A stretch of DNA of 26,388 nt from an uncultured Collinsella sp. (GTDB lineage: Bacteria > Actinomycetota > Coriobacteriia > Coriobacteriales > Coriobacteriaceae). The notes below the pieces were generated by a model. It worked only from the letters and a program-made list of their open reading frames with translations. It did no database searches and had not been told where the DNA came from. Position 1 is the first letter of the stretch. Each line of letters begins with the position of its first letter. The stretch lies in assembly GCA_937923795.1 (NCBI GenBank), contig CALDWI010000058.1, positions 1 through 26,388 on the forward strand, given 5' to 3'. A program made the position numbers and the translations under genes. Below are positions 1-7,437 of the stretch, one piece after another.

Positions 1-181
1 CGACCATGCACCCGTTTTTGTTACATTCGCGAGCCGTCTACCTGCGGTTTTGTTTTTCTCAAATTCGACATGCTCGGCGATAGCCGATCAAACGTAGTAA
101 ATGGGCATAGTTTTTGACAGACGGCATCGCGCGCGTCCCTCGCAAGGGCAAAATGATCCGTTTTCCTCCGTCCCCAAGGGA

Positions 182-664
182 TCAGTTGAACAGATTGCCG
201 ATGGGGTCGGGGGCGGAACTGGGGAGATAGCGGATTTCTAGCTCTACGCCAAGCTTTTGCAACTCTTTGAAGGCGGCGATGTCCGTATCGTCTACGGCAA
301 CGGCAGTCGTTGCAGAGCGCTTGCTCTCCCCCGCCTGCATATGGCCGATGCTGATCTTGCTTATTGGCACACCGCCCTTAACCAGCGCGAGCGCATCGGA
401 GGGCGAGGCCACCATGATCAGAATCCATTGGCGCGACGTCGCGGTGTGGATAATGTCGATGGTCTTTTGCACCGAGAAGAACCGTGTCCAGACGCCATCG
501 GGCGTGGCCACCCTCATAGGGGCCCACTTGCGAGCGTCCGCCGCGATCTCATCGTTGACGATTAAAACAAGGTTGGAGCCCACGGCTTCGTTCCACAGCT
601 CAACGTCTTGCCCGTAAATGAAACGGTCATCGATACGCGTGAGAAGGATCTTGGGTTGAGCCAT
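182..664 (-). CDS. Lone mannose/sorbose-family PTS EIIB-like protein, active-site His replaced by Tyr
   Basis: This 160-residue protein matches the whole mannose-family EIIB fold. It has the N-terminal RIDDR loop, a central ATPDGVW segment and a C-terminal VAVDDTDIAAFKELQKLGVELE stretch split over the usual helices. In the family the loop reads RIDDRLIHGQV, and the His accepts phosphate from EIIA. Here it reads RIDDRFIYGQD, with a TAC Tyr codon at residue 17. Phosphotransfer as normally understood should therefore fail. The rest of the chain is intact, which suggests a retained non-catalytic role, perhaps regulatory or scaffolding, although this is inference. I chose the ATG at 664 because GGGG lies five bases upstream; an in-frame ATG at 691 lacks a ribosome binding site. 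No EIIA, EIIC or EIID gene adjoins it in the window. Confidence 0.8.
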   Translation of the reverse strand: MAQPKILLTRIDDRFIYGQDVELWNEAVGSNLVLIVNDEIAADARKWAPMRVATPDGVWTRFFSVQKTIDIIHTATSRQWILIMVASPSDALALVKGGVPISKISIGHMQAGESKRSATTAVAVDDTDIAAFKELQKLGVELEIRYLPSSAPDPIGNLFN

Positions 665-803
665 GGCTGCCCCATTCTGTTTGAGACCCATATGAGCGGG
701 ACGTCGACCACCAGCTCAATAGCAGGTCAAGCGCCAAATGGACGCCGCAGACATCACGTCTCCAATATTAGTGCATTTAAAGTGAGAAAAGCCGTCAGAG
801 CAC

Positions 804-832
804 TTGCGCCGATGTGCGATGTCCCGTATCAT
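804..832 (+). promoter_or_regulatory. Probable promoter of tRNA-Thr
   Basis: TTGCGC at 804-809 and TATCAT at 827-832 are separated by 17 bases, a good sigma-70-type arrangement. The second box lies about 40 bases before the mature tRNA end, leaving room for a short 5' leader. The match was found by eye only. Confidence 0.55.
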
Positions 833-871
833 AGACAGCCGTTGACGTCCCAGTTGCGTCACCACATGGCC

Positions 872-947
872 GCCAGCGTAGCTCAGTTGGTAGAGCACCG
901 CTCTCGTAAAGCGGGGGTCACCGGTTCGAGCCCGGTCGCTGGCTCCA
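872..947 (+). tRNA. tRNA-Thr (anticodon CGT)
   Basis: A full cloverleaf can be drawn. The acceptor arms GCCAGCG (872-878) and CGCTGGC (937-943) pair perfectly. The D arm is GCTC/GAGC, the anticodon arm is CCGCT/AGCGG with loop CTCGTAA, and the T arm is ACCGG/CCGGT with TTCGAGC. The anticodon CGT reads the threonine codon ACG. The 3' CCA is encoded at 945-947. A promoter precedes it and a terminator follows, so it is a monocistronic unit. Confidence 0.97.
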
Positions 948-959
948 TTGCACAAGATA

Positions 960-982
960 GCCGCCTTCGGGCGGCTTTTTTG
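960..982 (+). terminator. Rho-independent terminator of tRNA-Thr
   Basis: GCCGCC (960-965), a TTCG tetraloop and GGCGGC (970-975) form a stem that is followed at once by six T residues. It lies 13 bases after the tRNA CCA end. Confidence 0.9.
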
Positions 983-1048
983 TTGCCGATTTGAGTGCGC
1001 TTGCGCCAACCCACGCATCGCTGCGTCGACCGCTTCCTACTCAAAAAC

Positions 1049-1098
1049 AGAAAACCCCACCAAACGTGATTCCCCTTGGGGAAACACGCTTGGCGGGG
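1049..1098 (-). terminator. Terminator hairpin downstream of lacC and the nagA-yhcH fossil
   Basis: On the minus strand a long stem forms between CCCCGCCAAGCGTG and its near-complement ending TTTGGTGGGG. It is capped by a TTCCCC/GGGGAA inner stem and followed by TTTTCTG. It would end transcripts coming from lacC. The same structure ends the intact yhcH gene at 13207-13256. Confidence 0.7.
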
Positions 1099-1103
1099 TT
1101 GTA

Positions 1104-1129
1104 GCGTGATTCCCCTAGGGGAATCACGC
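1104..1129. repeat. Perfect 26-bp palindrome with CCCCTAGGGG core
   Basis: The element is self-complementary over 26 bases, with arms GCGTGATT and AATCACGC around CCCCTAGGGG. It adjoins the terminator hairpin, which carries a second version of the same core, so two related palindromes lie in tandem. A one-mismatch version is at 13262-13287. Confidence 0.8.
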
Positions 1130-1160
1130 CATCAGACGAACAGCTCCACTGAGTGGTTCT

Positions 1161-1193
1161 TTACTCCTGCCAGTAAGCGTCGGCAAACAGCTT
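1161..1193 (-). pseudogene. Remnant of the yhcH 3' end
   Basis: Minus-strand codons give KLFADAYWQE and a stop, matching the KLLADAYWEE end of the intact yhcH at 13319. Everything upstream of these ten codons is missing, because the nagA remnant joins directly, its stop codon overlapping the first codon. Confidence 0.8.
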
Positions 1194-1323
1194 ACTCGGC
1201 AAACGCATTGCCGACGCTCTTGCCACCCACATACGTCTCGACCAGGGTAAGGTCGGGACTGAACACGACAAAGTCGGAGTCGTGCCCCAGCATAATGCTA
1301 CTGCACTTGTCGTCGACATGAGC
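1192..1323 (-). pseudogene. Remnant of the nagA 3' end
   Basis: Minus-strand translation gives the last ~44 codons of NagA, including DFVVFSPDLTLVETYVGG and a SVGNAFAE ending. It is closest to nagA2 at 13825, which ends DFVVFNPDLTLVETYVGG and SVGNAFAE. Changes such as PGRDAD to LGHDSD lie in an otherwise conserved patch and fit loss of selection. The 5' 85-90% of the gene is absent. Together with the yhcH remnant it marks a collapsed copy of the nagA-yhcH operon. Confidence 0.85.
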
Positions 1324-1356
1324 TAGCAAGCGATGCCGGGGCCGCAGCACAAGCTC

Positions 1357-2292
1357 CTACAGCTCGGTCACGACAACGCCGTTGTAGACCTCGTCCCAAC
1401 GATCCATGACCAAGTGGCCAGTCATAGGATCCATGGCATTGAGCTTGCCGCAGGTGTTGGCGGTACGCAGCACCGTCTCGTCGTCCGCGCCAGCAGCAAT
1501 GGCATGCGCGAAGCCAGCGATAGTGGAGTCACCAGAGCCCGTGGCGTTAACGGCAGGGATATCGGGCGTCTTTGCGCGGAACGCACGGCCAGTGTGGAAG
1601 CCAACGGAGCCGGCAGCGCCCATGGACACGACGACCCAGGGGATATCGGAGAAGCGGGCATCAGAGGCGAGCGCGGCGCGGAGCTCGTCCACATCGTCGG
1701 TGGTAAAGCTCGTACCCAAAAGGCCGTTGATCTCGGTCAGGTTAGGCTTGACCAGCTCGGGCTTAATTTCGGACTTAAGGGCGGCCTCGAGCGAAGCGCC
1801 CGAGGTATCGAGCAGCACCTTGGCGCCGGCGTTCTCGGCAATGCCCGTGATCTTGGCATAGTAGTCTGCCTCGACACCGCGGGGCAGCGAACCCGAGATG
1901 GTGACAACGTCGGCCTTGCTCGCAAGCTCGGTAAACTTGGCGGTAAAGGCATCGAGCTCCTCGGGGGCAATCGTCGGGCCGCTCTCGAGCAGCTCGGTCT
2001 GGTTGCCGGCGTGGAGGATGTTGAGGCAAATACGAGTCTCGCCCTTGATGGGCACAAAGTCGTTGTTAATACCGTTGGCGTCCATGAGCTCAGCCATGTA
2101 GGCGCCCATGTGGCCGCCGAGCAGACCGGTTGCCACAACGTCGTCGCCCAGCTGACCCAGCACACGGGCCACGTTGAGGCCCTTGCCGCCAGCGGTCTTT
2201 TCGGGCGTCACACGGTTAACATCGTCGATAACGAGCTCATCGAGCTGATAGCGCGTATCGACAGACGGGTTCATCGTAACGGTGAGGATCAT
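1357..2292 (-). CDS. lacC: Tagatose-6-phosphate kinase / 1-phosphofructokinase family (PfkB)
   Basis: This 311-residue PfkB-family sugar-phosphate kinase has the family's usual length. The N-terminal substrate region carries GGKGLN at residues 35-40. The C-terminal signature ATGSGDS holds the catalytic base Asp255 and the anion hole. LacC-type enzymes phosphorylate tagatose-6-phosphate to tagatose-1,6-bisphosphate, while close relatives act on fructose-1-phosphate. Context favours LacC, because agaS in the same cluster would supply tagatose-6-phosphate. The start follows AAGGAG at good spacing, 59 bases after the epimerase gene, so the two are probably cotranscribed. No aldolase for the product is in the window. 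Confidence 0.85.
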   Translation of the reverse strand: MILTVTMNPSVDTRYQLDELVIDDVNRVTPEKTAGGKGLNVARVLGQLGDDVVATGLLGGHMGAYMAELMDANGINNDFVPIKGETRICLNILHAGNQTELLESGPTIAPEELDAFTAKFTELASKADVVTISGSLPRGVEADYYAKITGIAENAGAKVLLDTSGASLEAALKSEIKPELVKPNLTEINGLLGTSFTTDDVDELRAALASDARFSDIPWVVVSMGAAGSVGFHTGRAFRAKTPDIPAVNATGSGDSTIAGFAHAIAAGADDETVLRTANTCGKLNAMDPMTGHLVMDRWDEVYNGVVVTEL

Positions 2293-2351
2293 TTTTAGCT
2301 CCTTATCTCGCAGGCTCCTTGTGCCTCGCGATACGAGTCGACAAAACGGAA

Positions 2352-3233
2352 TTACAGAATCTCAATCGTGAACGAGCGAACGACGGTCTCCTTGGGCTTG
2401 GCGACAAGGCAGCCGCGCTTATGCTCAAGCACGTCGTCCTCATCGGAGCAGGTCGAAAGGCCGCCCCAGGGCTCAACCGCCACAAAATCGCCCTCGGGCT
2501 TGCTCCACACAATGAGATATGGGAAGCCCTCAAAGCTCAGGCGGACGCCCTTGTCCTCGCCCTTTTTGGAAAGCGTGACCTGACGGCTCTCGAGCACGTC
2601 AAAGACGGTCTCCGCAAAATCGAAGAGCTCATGCGACAGAGGCAGCGTCTTTCCCACCATGGGGTTCTTGGAGCGGTTGGTAACGTCAATCAAGCCAGTC
2701 GAAGGGACAGCGGTGCAGAGCTCAGCAGCTTCGTCCTTCTCAAAGCGCAGCTCGTAGTCCGTATAGGCCTCGCCCTCATCGAGCGGACACCTAAAGCCGG
2801 GATGACCGCCGATAAAGAACGGCATGTCCTCGGTTCCCTCGTTGGTCACCTCATAGGAGACGCGAACGGCATCCCCCTCAAGCGTATAACGAGCGACAAG
2901 CTTAAACGGGTACGGATAATCGCTCAGCAGCGCGGCGTTATCCTCCGAAGCCAGGCACATCGCCAGCTCGTTCTCGCTCTGGCTCAACAGCTTCCACTCC
3001 TGCTTGCGCGCAAAGCCGTGGCGGGCGAGCTTCACATGATGCCCGGCAAACGTCATGGCGCTATCATCGCGCAGGCCTCCGCAAATCGGGAAGCAGACCG
3101 GCGCCTGACCGGACCACACCGCGGGGTCACCCTGCCACAAATACTCGCGACCGTCGGCCTCAATCGAGGTAAACGAGCCGCCAGCCGTGGAAACCTTAAT
3201 AGAAATCGAATCGTTGGAAAGAGCGTATTCCAT
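2352..3233 (-). CDS. LacX-like aldose 1-epimerase family protein
   Basis: This 293-residue protein belongs to the GalM-like mutarotase superfamily, LacX branch. It shows the expected pocket motifs: RHGFAR near residue 72, GGHPGFRCPL with His144, and VAVEPW with Glu254. These correspond to the acid/base and substrate-contact positions of aldose epimerases. It probably interconverts anomers of a sugar or sugar phosphate released in this pathway; the exact substrate is unknown. The start is the ATG at 3233, preceded by AGGATGG, and an in-frame upstream extension to 3311 has no support. It precedes lacC in one transcript and is divergent from the flavodoxin gene. Confidence 0.8.
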   Translation of the reverse strand: MEYALSNDSISIKVSTAGGSFTSIEADGREYLWQGDPAVWSGQAPVCFPICGGLRDDSAMTFAGHHVKLARHGFARKQEWKLLSQSENELAMCLASEDNAALLSDYPYPFKLVARYTLEGDAVRVSYEVTNEGTEDMPFFIGGHPGFRCPLDEGEAYTDYELRFEKDEAAELCTAVPSTGLIDVTNRSKNPMVGKTLPLSHELFDFAETVFDVLESRQVTLSKKGEDKGVRLSFEGFPYLIVWSKPEGDFVAVEPWGGLSTCSDEDDVLEHKRGCLVAKPKETVVRSFTIEIL

Positions 3234-3391
3234 TACCCATCCTTTCGAACAACTGCTTTTTTTGCTCGCAAGTACCCGTCTCGGCCCTGACCAAAGGACA
3301 AACCCGCACACTCATCGATGTGTCTGGTATCCCAGCCATGCAACGGGGCACCATACAGACATTGATGCAATTACAGCTGAAAGGCCTTCTT

Positions 3392-3976
3392 ATGCGAACC
3401 ATCATCCTCTACGCCTCGCGCCATCACGGCAATACGAAAAAGCTCGTGGACGCCATCGTCGAGGCGCACCCCGAAATCGATACCCTCGACGTCAAGACGC
3501 TCGGCAAAAACGAGTACCCCGACCTGCACGAATATCATCTGATCGGCGTCGCTACGGGCATTTATTACTCAGAGATCGACAAAGATATGGCACGCGTGCT
3601 CACGAACGTGCTGCAGCCGCAGGACAAGGTGTTTGGCCTTATGACCTACGGTGGCAAAAACAAGCGGTACGGCAAGGATATCGATGGTATCTGCCGCATG
3701 AGGCAGGCCATCTTTATGGGCGTCTACGGCTGCCCCGGCTTTGATACGTGGGGGCCGTTTAAACTCACCGGCGGTGTCCAAAAGGGGCACCCGACCGCTG
3801 AGGAAATTAAGGGCGCCATCGACTTCTTCGACAAGATCGAAGACGAGTATGGCGACATCATCGTCGAAGAGTACGCCAAGCGCGAGAAGCGTCTAGCCTA
3901 CGAAAAGGAGCGTCCTGCGGGAGGTCTTGTGGCCGGCGTCAAGCGCACGGCAAAGAAGATCGCTAACAAGCTGTAA
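3392..3976 (+). CDS. Flavodoxin family protein
   Basis: This 194-residue flavodoxin-like protein opens with a beta strand and the loop YASRHHGNT, in the place of the FMN phosphate-binding loop. The segments LIGVATGIYY and VFGLMTYGGKN follow the flavodoxin strand pattern. The basic C-terminal tail after residue 165 is longer than in a minimal flavodoxin. The ATG at 3392 follows GAAAGG; upstream in-frame ATGs lack ribosome binding sites. It is the only plus-strand protein gene I support here, lies between lacX and nagA, and has its own terminator. Its link to the sugar pathway is unclear. Confidence 0.8.
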   Translation: MRTIILYASRHHGNTKKLVDAIVEAHPEIDTLDVKTLGKNEYPDLHEYHLIGVATGIYYSEIDKDMARVLTNVLQPQDKVFGLMTYGGKNKRYGKDIDGICRMRQAIFMGVYGCPGFDTWGPFKLTGGVQKGHPTAEEIKGAIDFFDKIEDEYGDIIVEEYAKREKRLAYEKERPAGGLVAGVKRTAKKIANKL

Positions 3977-4007
3977 TTGTGAAGGTACTTTTGAGCGTTT
4001 AACCCAT

Positions 4008-4046
4008 ACGGCGGGTCCGAGCAGATTCGGGCCCGCCGTCTTTTTC
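4008..4046 (+). terminator. Terminator of the flavodoxin gene
   Basis: ACGGCGGGTCCGA (4008-4020) pairs with TCGGGCCCGCCGT (4027-4039) through one wobble pair around a six-base loop, followed by CTTTTTC. It sits between the convergent flavodoxin and nagA genes. Confidence 0.85.
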
Positions 4047-4051
4047 TATCG

Positions 4052-5221
4052 TTACTCGGTAAAGGCGTTGCCGACGCTCTGGCCGCCAACATACGTCTCG
4101 ACGAGGGTAAGCTCATGGTCGAACACGACAAAGTCGGCGTCGCGACCCGGCATGATGCTGCCGCACTTACCCTCGATGTGCGCGGAGCGTGCCGGCACCT
4201 CGGTTGCCATGCGAATGGCGATATCGGCGCTGGCGATGCCCCAGTCAACGATGTTCTTGACGCCCTGGGCAAGCGTGAGCACCGAGCCGGCAATGCTCTT
4301 GCCGTCGGCGAGCCAGCACAGGTTGTCCTTCATGATGACGTCCATGCCACCACTGGTGTAGCTGCCCTCGGGCATGCCGCCACAGCCCAGACAGTCAGTG
4401 ATGAGCACCGTGTGTTGCCAGCCCTTTGCCTGCAGCAGCGCCTTGATGGCGGCAGGGTTAACGTGCTTGCCGTCACAGATGATCTCGGCGTAGGTCTCGG
4501 GCGTGGACATGGCAGCACCCACGACACCGGGCTCACGGTGATGCAGCCCGCGCTGACCGTTATAGGTATGCGTAAAGCAGCTGGCACCGGCGTTGATGGC
4601 GGCGATGCACTCATCGTAGGTGGCGTCGGAGTGACCGATGCTGGTCACCACACCCTTGGCATTCAGAGCAGCCGCATAAGCAGCGGCACCGTCGCGCTCG
4701 GCCGCCATGGCGCTCTTGACGATGCGACCACCCGCAGCCTCCTGCCACTGATCGAAAACCTCCTCGGAAGGATCGATAAGATAAGCGGGGTTCTGCGCGC
4801 CCACGTGCTTCATGGTAAAGAAGGGGCCCTCCAGGTAGATGCCCTGAATGCGAGCACCGCAGAAGTCGGGGCCGCGACCCTCGTCCGCCTGAGCGATGGC
4901 GGCGCAGGCGTCCTTGATCTGCTCGACGCCATCGGTGAACGTCGTGGGCAGCCAGCTGGTGGTACCGCGACGGGCGAGCTCGGTCGAGCTGATATCGATG
5001 CCCTCGGGATCATTATCGGTAGTTGAGTGGTTGTAGAAGCCATGGATGTGAGTATCGACCATACCCGGTGCGATCCACGACCCCGTGTAGTCCTTAATCT
5101 CGCAAGAGGGCTCGTCGGCCTGCCAGGCGCCAAAGACGCCATCCTCGACCATAAGATAGCCGCCCAGTTGCGGGCCTGCCGGCAAGAAGAACTTGTCAGC
5201 CTTAATTGCGTACGTGCTCAT
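4052..5221 (-). CDS. nagA: N-acetylglucosamine/galactosamine-6-phosphate deacetylase (copy 1)
   Basis: This 389-residue amidohydrolase removes acetate from an N-acetylhexosamine-6-phosphate in the cytoplasm. Metal and catalytic residues can be placed: the DTHIHG motif (His58, His60), Glu131 in YLEGPFF, His197 in GHSDATYDE, His218, and catalytic Asp276 in ITDCLGCGG. The ATG at 5221 follows AGGAG by five bases; a GTG two codons upstream is in frame but less likely. It is about 93% identical to the copy at 13825. Its place beside agaS, rather than a nagB-like deaminase, suggests that its physiological substrate is GalNAc-6-phosphate. This last point is inference. Confidence 0.93.
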   Translation of the reverse strand: MSTYAIKADKFFLPAGPQLGGYLMVEDGVFGAWQADEPSCEIKDYTGSWIAPGMVDTHIHGFYNHSTTDNDPEGIDISSTELARRGTTSWLPTTFTDGVEQIKDACAAIAQADEGRGPDFCGARIQGIYLEGPFFTMKHVGAQNPAYLIDPSEEVFDQWQEAAGGRIVKSAMAAERDGAAAYAAALNAKGVVTSIGHSDATYDECIAAINAGASCFTHTYNGQRGLHHREPGVVGAAMSTPETYAEIICDGKHVNPAAIKALLQAKGWQHTVLITDCLGCGGMPEGSYTSGGMDVIMKDNLCWLADGKSIAGSVLTLAQGVKNIVDWGIASADIAIRMATEVPARSAHIEGKCGSIMPGRDADFVVFDHELTLVETYVGGQSVGNAFTE

Positions 5222-5282
5222 ATGCACTCCTTGCTTCTAAAGCAGTGACTGTGGCGATGCTTATACCCAGCTCACATAAAAC

Positions 5283-5320
5283 AAAAAGCGCCCGCCCGCC
5301 GTTATGAGCGGACGGGCGCC
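5283..5320 (-). terminator. Terminator downstream of agaS
   Basis: On the minus strand GCGCCCGTCCGC (complement of 5308-5319) pairs with GCGGGCGGGCGC (complement of 5288-5299) with one mismatch, followed by TTTTTG. It separates agaS from nagA copy 1. Confidence 0.8.
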
Positions 5321-5337
5321 CTTACAGAGGGACGCGA

Positions 5338-6504
5338 TTAAGCGGTGAAGGGGTGAATCGTCACGCCCTTGACCACGCGGTTGACCGTGCCGGTGGGGCT
5401 CGGCGTATCAGGCGTGTTGCCCACGCGCACGGAGTTGAGCAGGCTGATGGCCTGGGCAAACATCACGAACGGCAGAGCGAGGTAGCCCTCGGGAAGCGCT
5501 TCGTAGCCCTTAAAGGTGAAGGACTCACCCTCATAGACGGTGGCACCTTCCTGCTGAACGGCGATGGTGTGCTGAGCGATCTCGTCGCCACCGATCTCGT
5601 TGAGGATGTCGATGTCGTACTGACGGGTGTAGGCGTCGTTGTTGACGAACACGAAGACGAGCGTCTTATCGTCGACGAAGGACTTAGGTCCATGACGATA
5701 GCCCATGGAGGTGTCGTAGGAAGTAGCGACCAGACCGTGAGCCAGCTCGAGGATCTTGAGCTGGCTCTCCTGGGCAAGGCCACCGAAGGAGCCAGAACCC
5801 AAGTAGGTCACGCGGTTGAAGTCGCCAGCCAGGTAATCGGCGATCTCGGGCTCACGGGAGATGACCTCCTCGCCCATCTTGGCGATGGTCTCGACCCACT
5901 CGGCCTTCTGCTCGTCAGAGGCAGTGTCGAAAATAAGGGTGGAGAGCAGGGTCATGCAGGAATAAGAACCGGTCATGGCGAAGCCCTTGTCGTTGGCGCG
6001 CGGAATGAGCAGCGTCAGCGCGTTGGGATCATCGGCAGACTCGACAGCGAGCTTGCCCTCGGGAGCGCAGGTGATGTTGAGGAACTTGACGTTGTGGACG
6101 AGCTCCTTGGCAACGGCAACGGCGGCAAGGCTCTCGGGGCTGTTGCCAGAGCGGGCAAAGGAAACCACGAGCGTGGGATCCTCGGCGCGCAGGAAGTCGC
6201 GCGGGGCGCTCACGATGTCGGTCGTGGCGATGGGCTTAAAGTCGTAGAGATCAGTGTTGCCAGCGTGACGCAGGTACGGGGCGCAGGTATCGCCAACGTA
6301 GTCGGACGTACCGGCACCGGTGAAGACAACGGACAGACGACCCTCACCCATAGCGCGAGCCTCGGCCAGGAAGGCCTCGATGGCCTCCTTGTTCTCGCGA
6401 TAGATGTTGAGCGTATCACGCCAAAGCTCGGGCTGCTGAGCAATCTCGGCCGTGGTGATCTGGGCGCCGAGCTCGGTGAGCTCCTCGACACTCTTCTCGA
6501 ACAT
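5338..6504 (-). CDS. agaS: AgaS-type SIS-domain sugar isomerase/deaminase
   Basis: This 388-residue protein with two SIS domains is of AgaS type. The first domain carries VVFTGAGTSDYVGDT near residues 60-75, and the second has LGSGSFGGLAQESQLK and MGYRHGPKSF. AgaS enzymes deaminate and isomerise galactosamine-6-phosphate to tagatose-6-phosphate. This links NagA output to LacC. The start at 6504 follows AGAGG, and the 16-codon in-frame extension is unsupported. A promoter candidate lies upstream and a strong terminator downstream, so it can be transcribed alone. The same gene type follows the PTS genes in the pneumococcal bgaC locus. Confidence 0.88.
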   Translation of the reverse strand: MFEKSVEELTELGAQITTAEIAQQPELWRDTLNIYRENKEAIEAFLAEARAMGEGRLSVVFTGAGTSDYVGDTCAPYLRHAGNTDLYDFKPIATTDIVSAPRDFLRAEDPTLVVSFARSGNSPESLAAVAVAKELVHNVKFLNITCAPEGKLAVESADDPNALTLLIPRANDKGFAMTGSYSCMTLLSTLIFDTASDEQKAEWVETIAKMGEEVISREPEIADYLAGDFNRVTYLGSGSFGGLAQESQLKILELAHGLVATSYDTSMGYRHGPKSFVDDKTLVFVFVNNDAYTRQYDIDILNEIGGDEIAQHTIAVQQEGATVYEGESFTFKGYEALPEGYLALPFVMFAQAISLLNSVRVGNTPDTPSPTGTVNRVVKGVTIHPFTA

Positions 6505-6535
6505 TTCTAATACCTCTTTCTTTACTAAATTTTCT

Positions 6536-6565
6536 GATATACAAAGACTCAACCTGAAAAGTCAA
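6536..6565 (-). promoter_or_regulatory. Candidate promoter of agaS
   Basis: On the minus strand TTGACT (complement of 6560-6565) and TATATC (complement of 6536-6541) are separated by 18 bases. They lie 32 bases before the agaS start codon in the gap after gntR1. No TGGT-N4-ACCA operator was seen beside it. Confidence 0.45.
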
Positions 6566-6615
6566 ATCGAGTAGTAGTCATAGACTGTTTTTCTTTCGTT
6601 AGCACTCGTATCCGA

Positions 6616-7350
6616 TCACACAGTATCTCGATAGTGAGAGATTCTGTACTTGAACTTGTCCGCACGAGCCACCGAAAGCGTGAACTCGACAACATCATTT
6701 TGGGTGTTGTGAGTAGTTCGGACTATGTCCAGAACTGGCGCACCCTCACCAATACCTAGAAGCCGAGCGTCACATGGACGTGCTATACCCGCAGAGAACT
6801 CCTCATCCGCTACTCGAATTTTCTGCTGATAATCCTGCTCAATAACATCGTAAAGGGGCTTTTGTTCGAGTAGAGGACGCTTGAGTGAAATAAAGAGCCT
6901 TGCTGGAAGATAGCTACGCTCAACCATCATAGGTATACCATCTGCCATTCGTAAACGTTTGAGTTTTAATACCTTTTCACCCAAATGAATCCCCATTTGC
7001 ATCGAGAGCGTTTTATCTGCTTCCATTTCACAGAACTCTAAGATGGTTGTTTCTGGCAGCCGGCCCATCGCTTTCATCTGTTCAGTAAAACTGTACGATT
7101 GGGTAAGATTTGTTGCTTGAGCTAGTCGATCGGCAACAAACGTACCGCGACCTTGTTTTCGCACAATCCGACCAAGATACTCAAGTTCCTGAATTGCAAG
7201 CCGGACAGTCGACCGCGAAAGCCCGAAACGTTCGGCAAGCTCACGTTCGGACGGAATCAAATCACCTGGCTGATATTCATGATCAATTTTTTCGATCAGA
7301 ATATCTACGAGCTGGTCATATAGCGGTTGTCTGTGCCTCGTGCACGTCAT
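6616..7350 (-). CDS. GntR-family regulator with UTRA domain (paralogue 1)
   Basis: This 244-residue HutC/NagR-type regulator has an N-terminal winged helix at about residues 6-75, with PGDLIPSERELAERFGLSR and TVRLAIQELE. A UTRA effector domain follows to the C-terminus. It resembles the regulator at 15138 through both domains, including LTQ-YSFTEQMKA and TTILEF. UTRA domains of this group bind amino-sugar phosphates, so it probably controls the bgaC/PTS/agaS genes around it. The ATG at 7350 follows GGAG by six bases; a GTG four codons earlier is possible. The gene is clearly AT-richer than the nagA genes; sampled 60-base rows run about 38-52% GC against about 62%. Confidence 0.9.
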   Translation of the reverse strand: MTCTRHRQPLYDQLVDILIEKIDHEYQPGDLIPSERELAERFGLSRSTVRLAIQELEYLGRIVRKQGRGTFVADRLAQATNLTQSYSFTEQMKAMGRLPETTILEFCEMEADKTLSMQMGIHLGEKVLKLKRLRMADGIPMMVERSYLPARLFISLKRPLLEQKPLYDVIEQDYQQKIRVADEEFSAGIARPCDARLLGIGEGAPVLDIVRTTHNTQNDVVEFTLSVARADKFKYRISHYRDTV

Positions 7351-7437
7351 GATATTCTCCACGTAATGAGCAATTGACCAATACTTCAGCCTTCAGGTAA
7401 CGCACCAACATGTCCCATAAATGGGCTAATAGCGACA

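Larger units (their letters stand above)
981..1193. repeat. Left copy of a ~213-bp direct repeat (yhcH 3' end plus terminator block)
   Basis: This stretch aligns along its length with 13138-13351. Shared parts are TGTTGCCGATTTGAGTGCGC at the left, the large terminator hairpin, the CCCCTAGGGG palindrome, ATCACGCCATCAGACGA, and the last ten codons of yhcH at the right. Divergence is concentrated just left of the terminator and around the yhcH stop codon. The right copy is the functional 3' end of the nagA2-yhcH operon, while this copy belongs to a decayed duplicate. Confidence 0.85.

Noticed and set aside
113..118. TTGACA box on the plus strand near the window start
   Set aside because: No -10 box at proper spacing and no plus-strand gene downstream before the antisense EIIB gene.
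608..994. Plus-strand open frame of 128 codons
   Set aside because: It runs through the tRNA-Thr gene and its terminator, so it cannot be a normal protein gene.
1049..1129. Clustered repeats taken as a CRISPR array
   Set aside because: There are only two related palindromes without regular spacers, and no cas genes are present in the window.
1333..2298. Long plus-strand open frame opposite lacC
   Set aside because: It mirrors the lacC codons with wobble-driven composition, has no ribosome binding site and no family match. Similar mirrors opposite nagA, agaS, icd and the dehydrogenase were dropped for the same reason.
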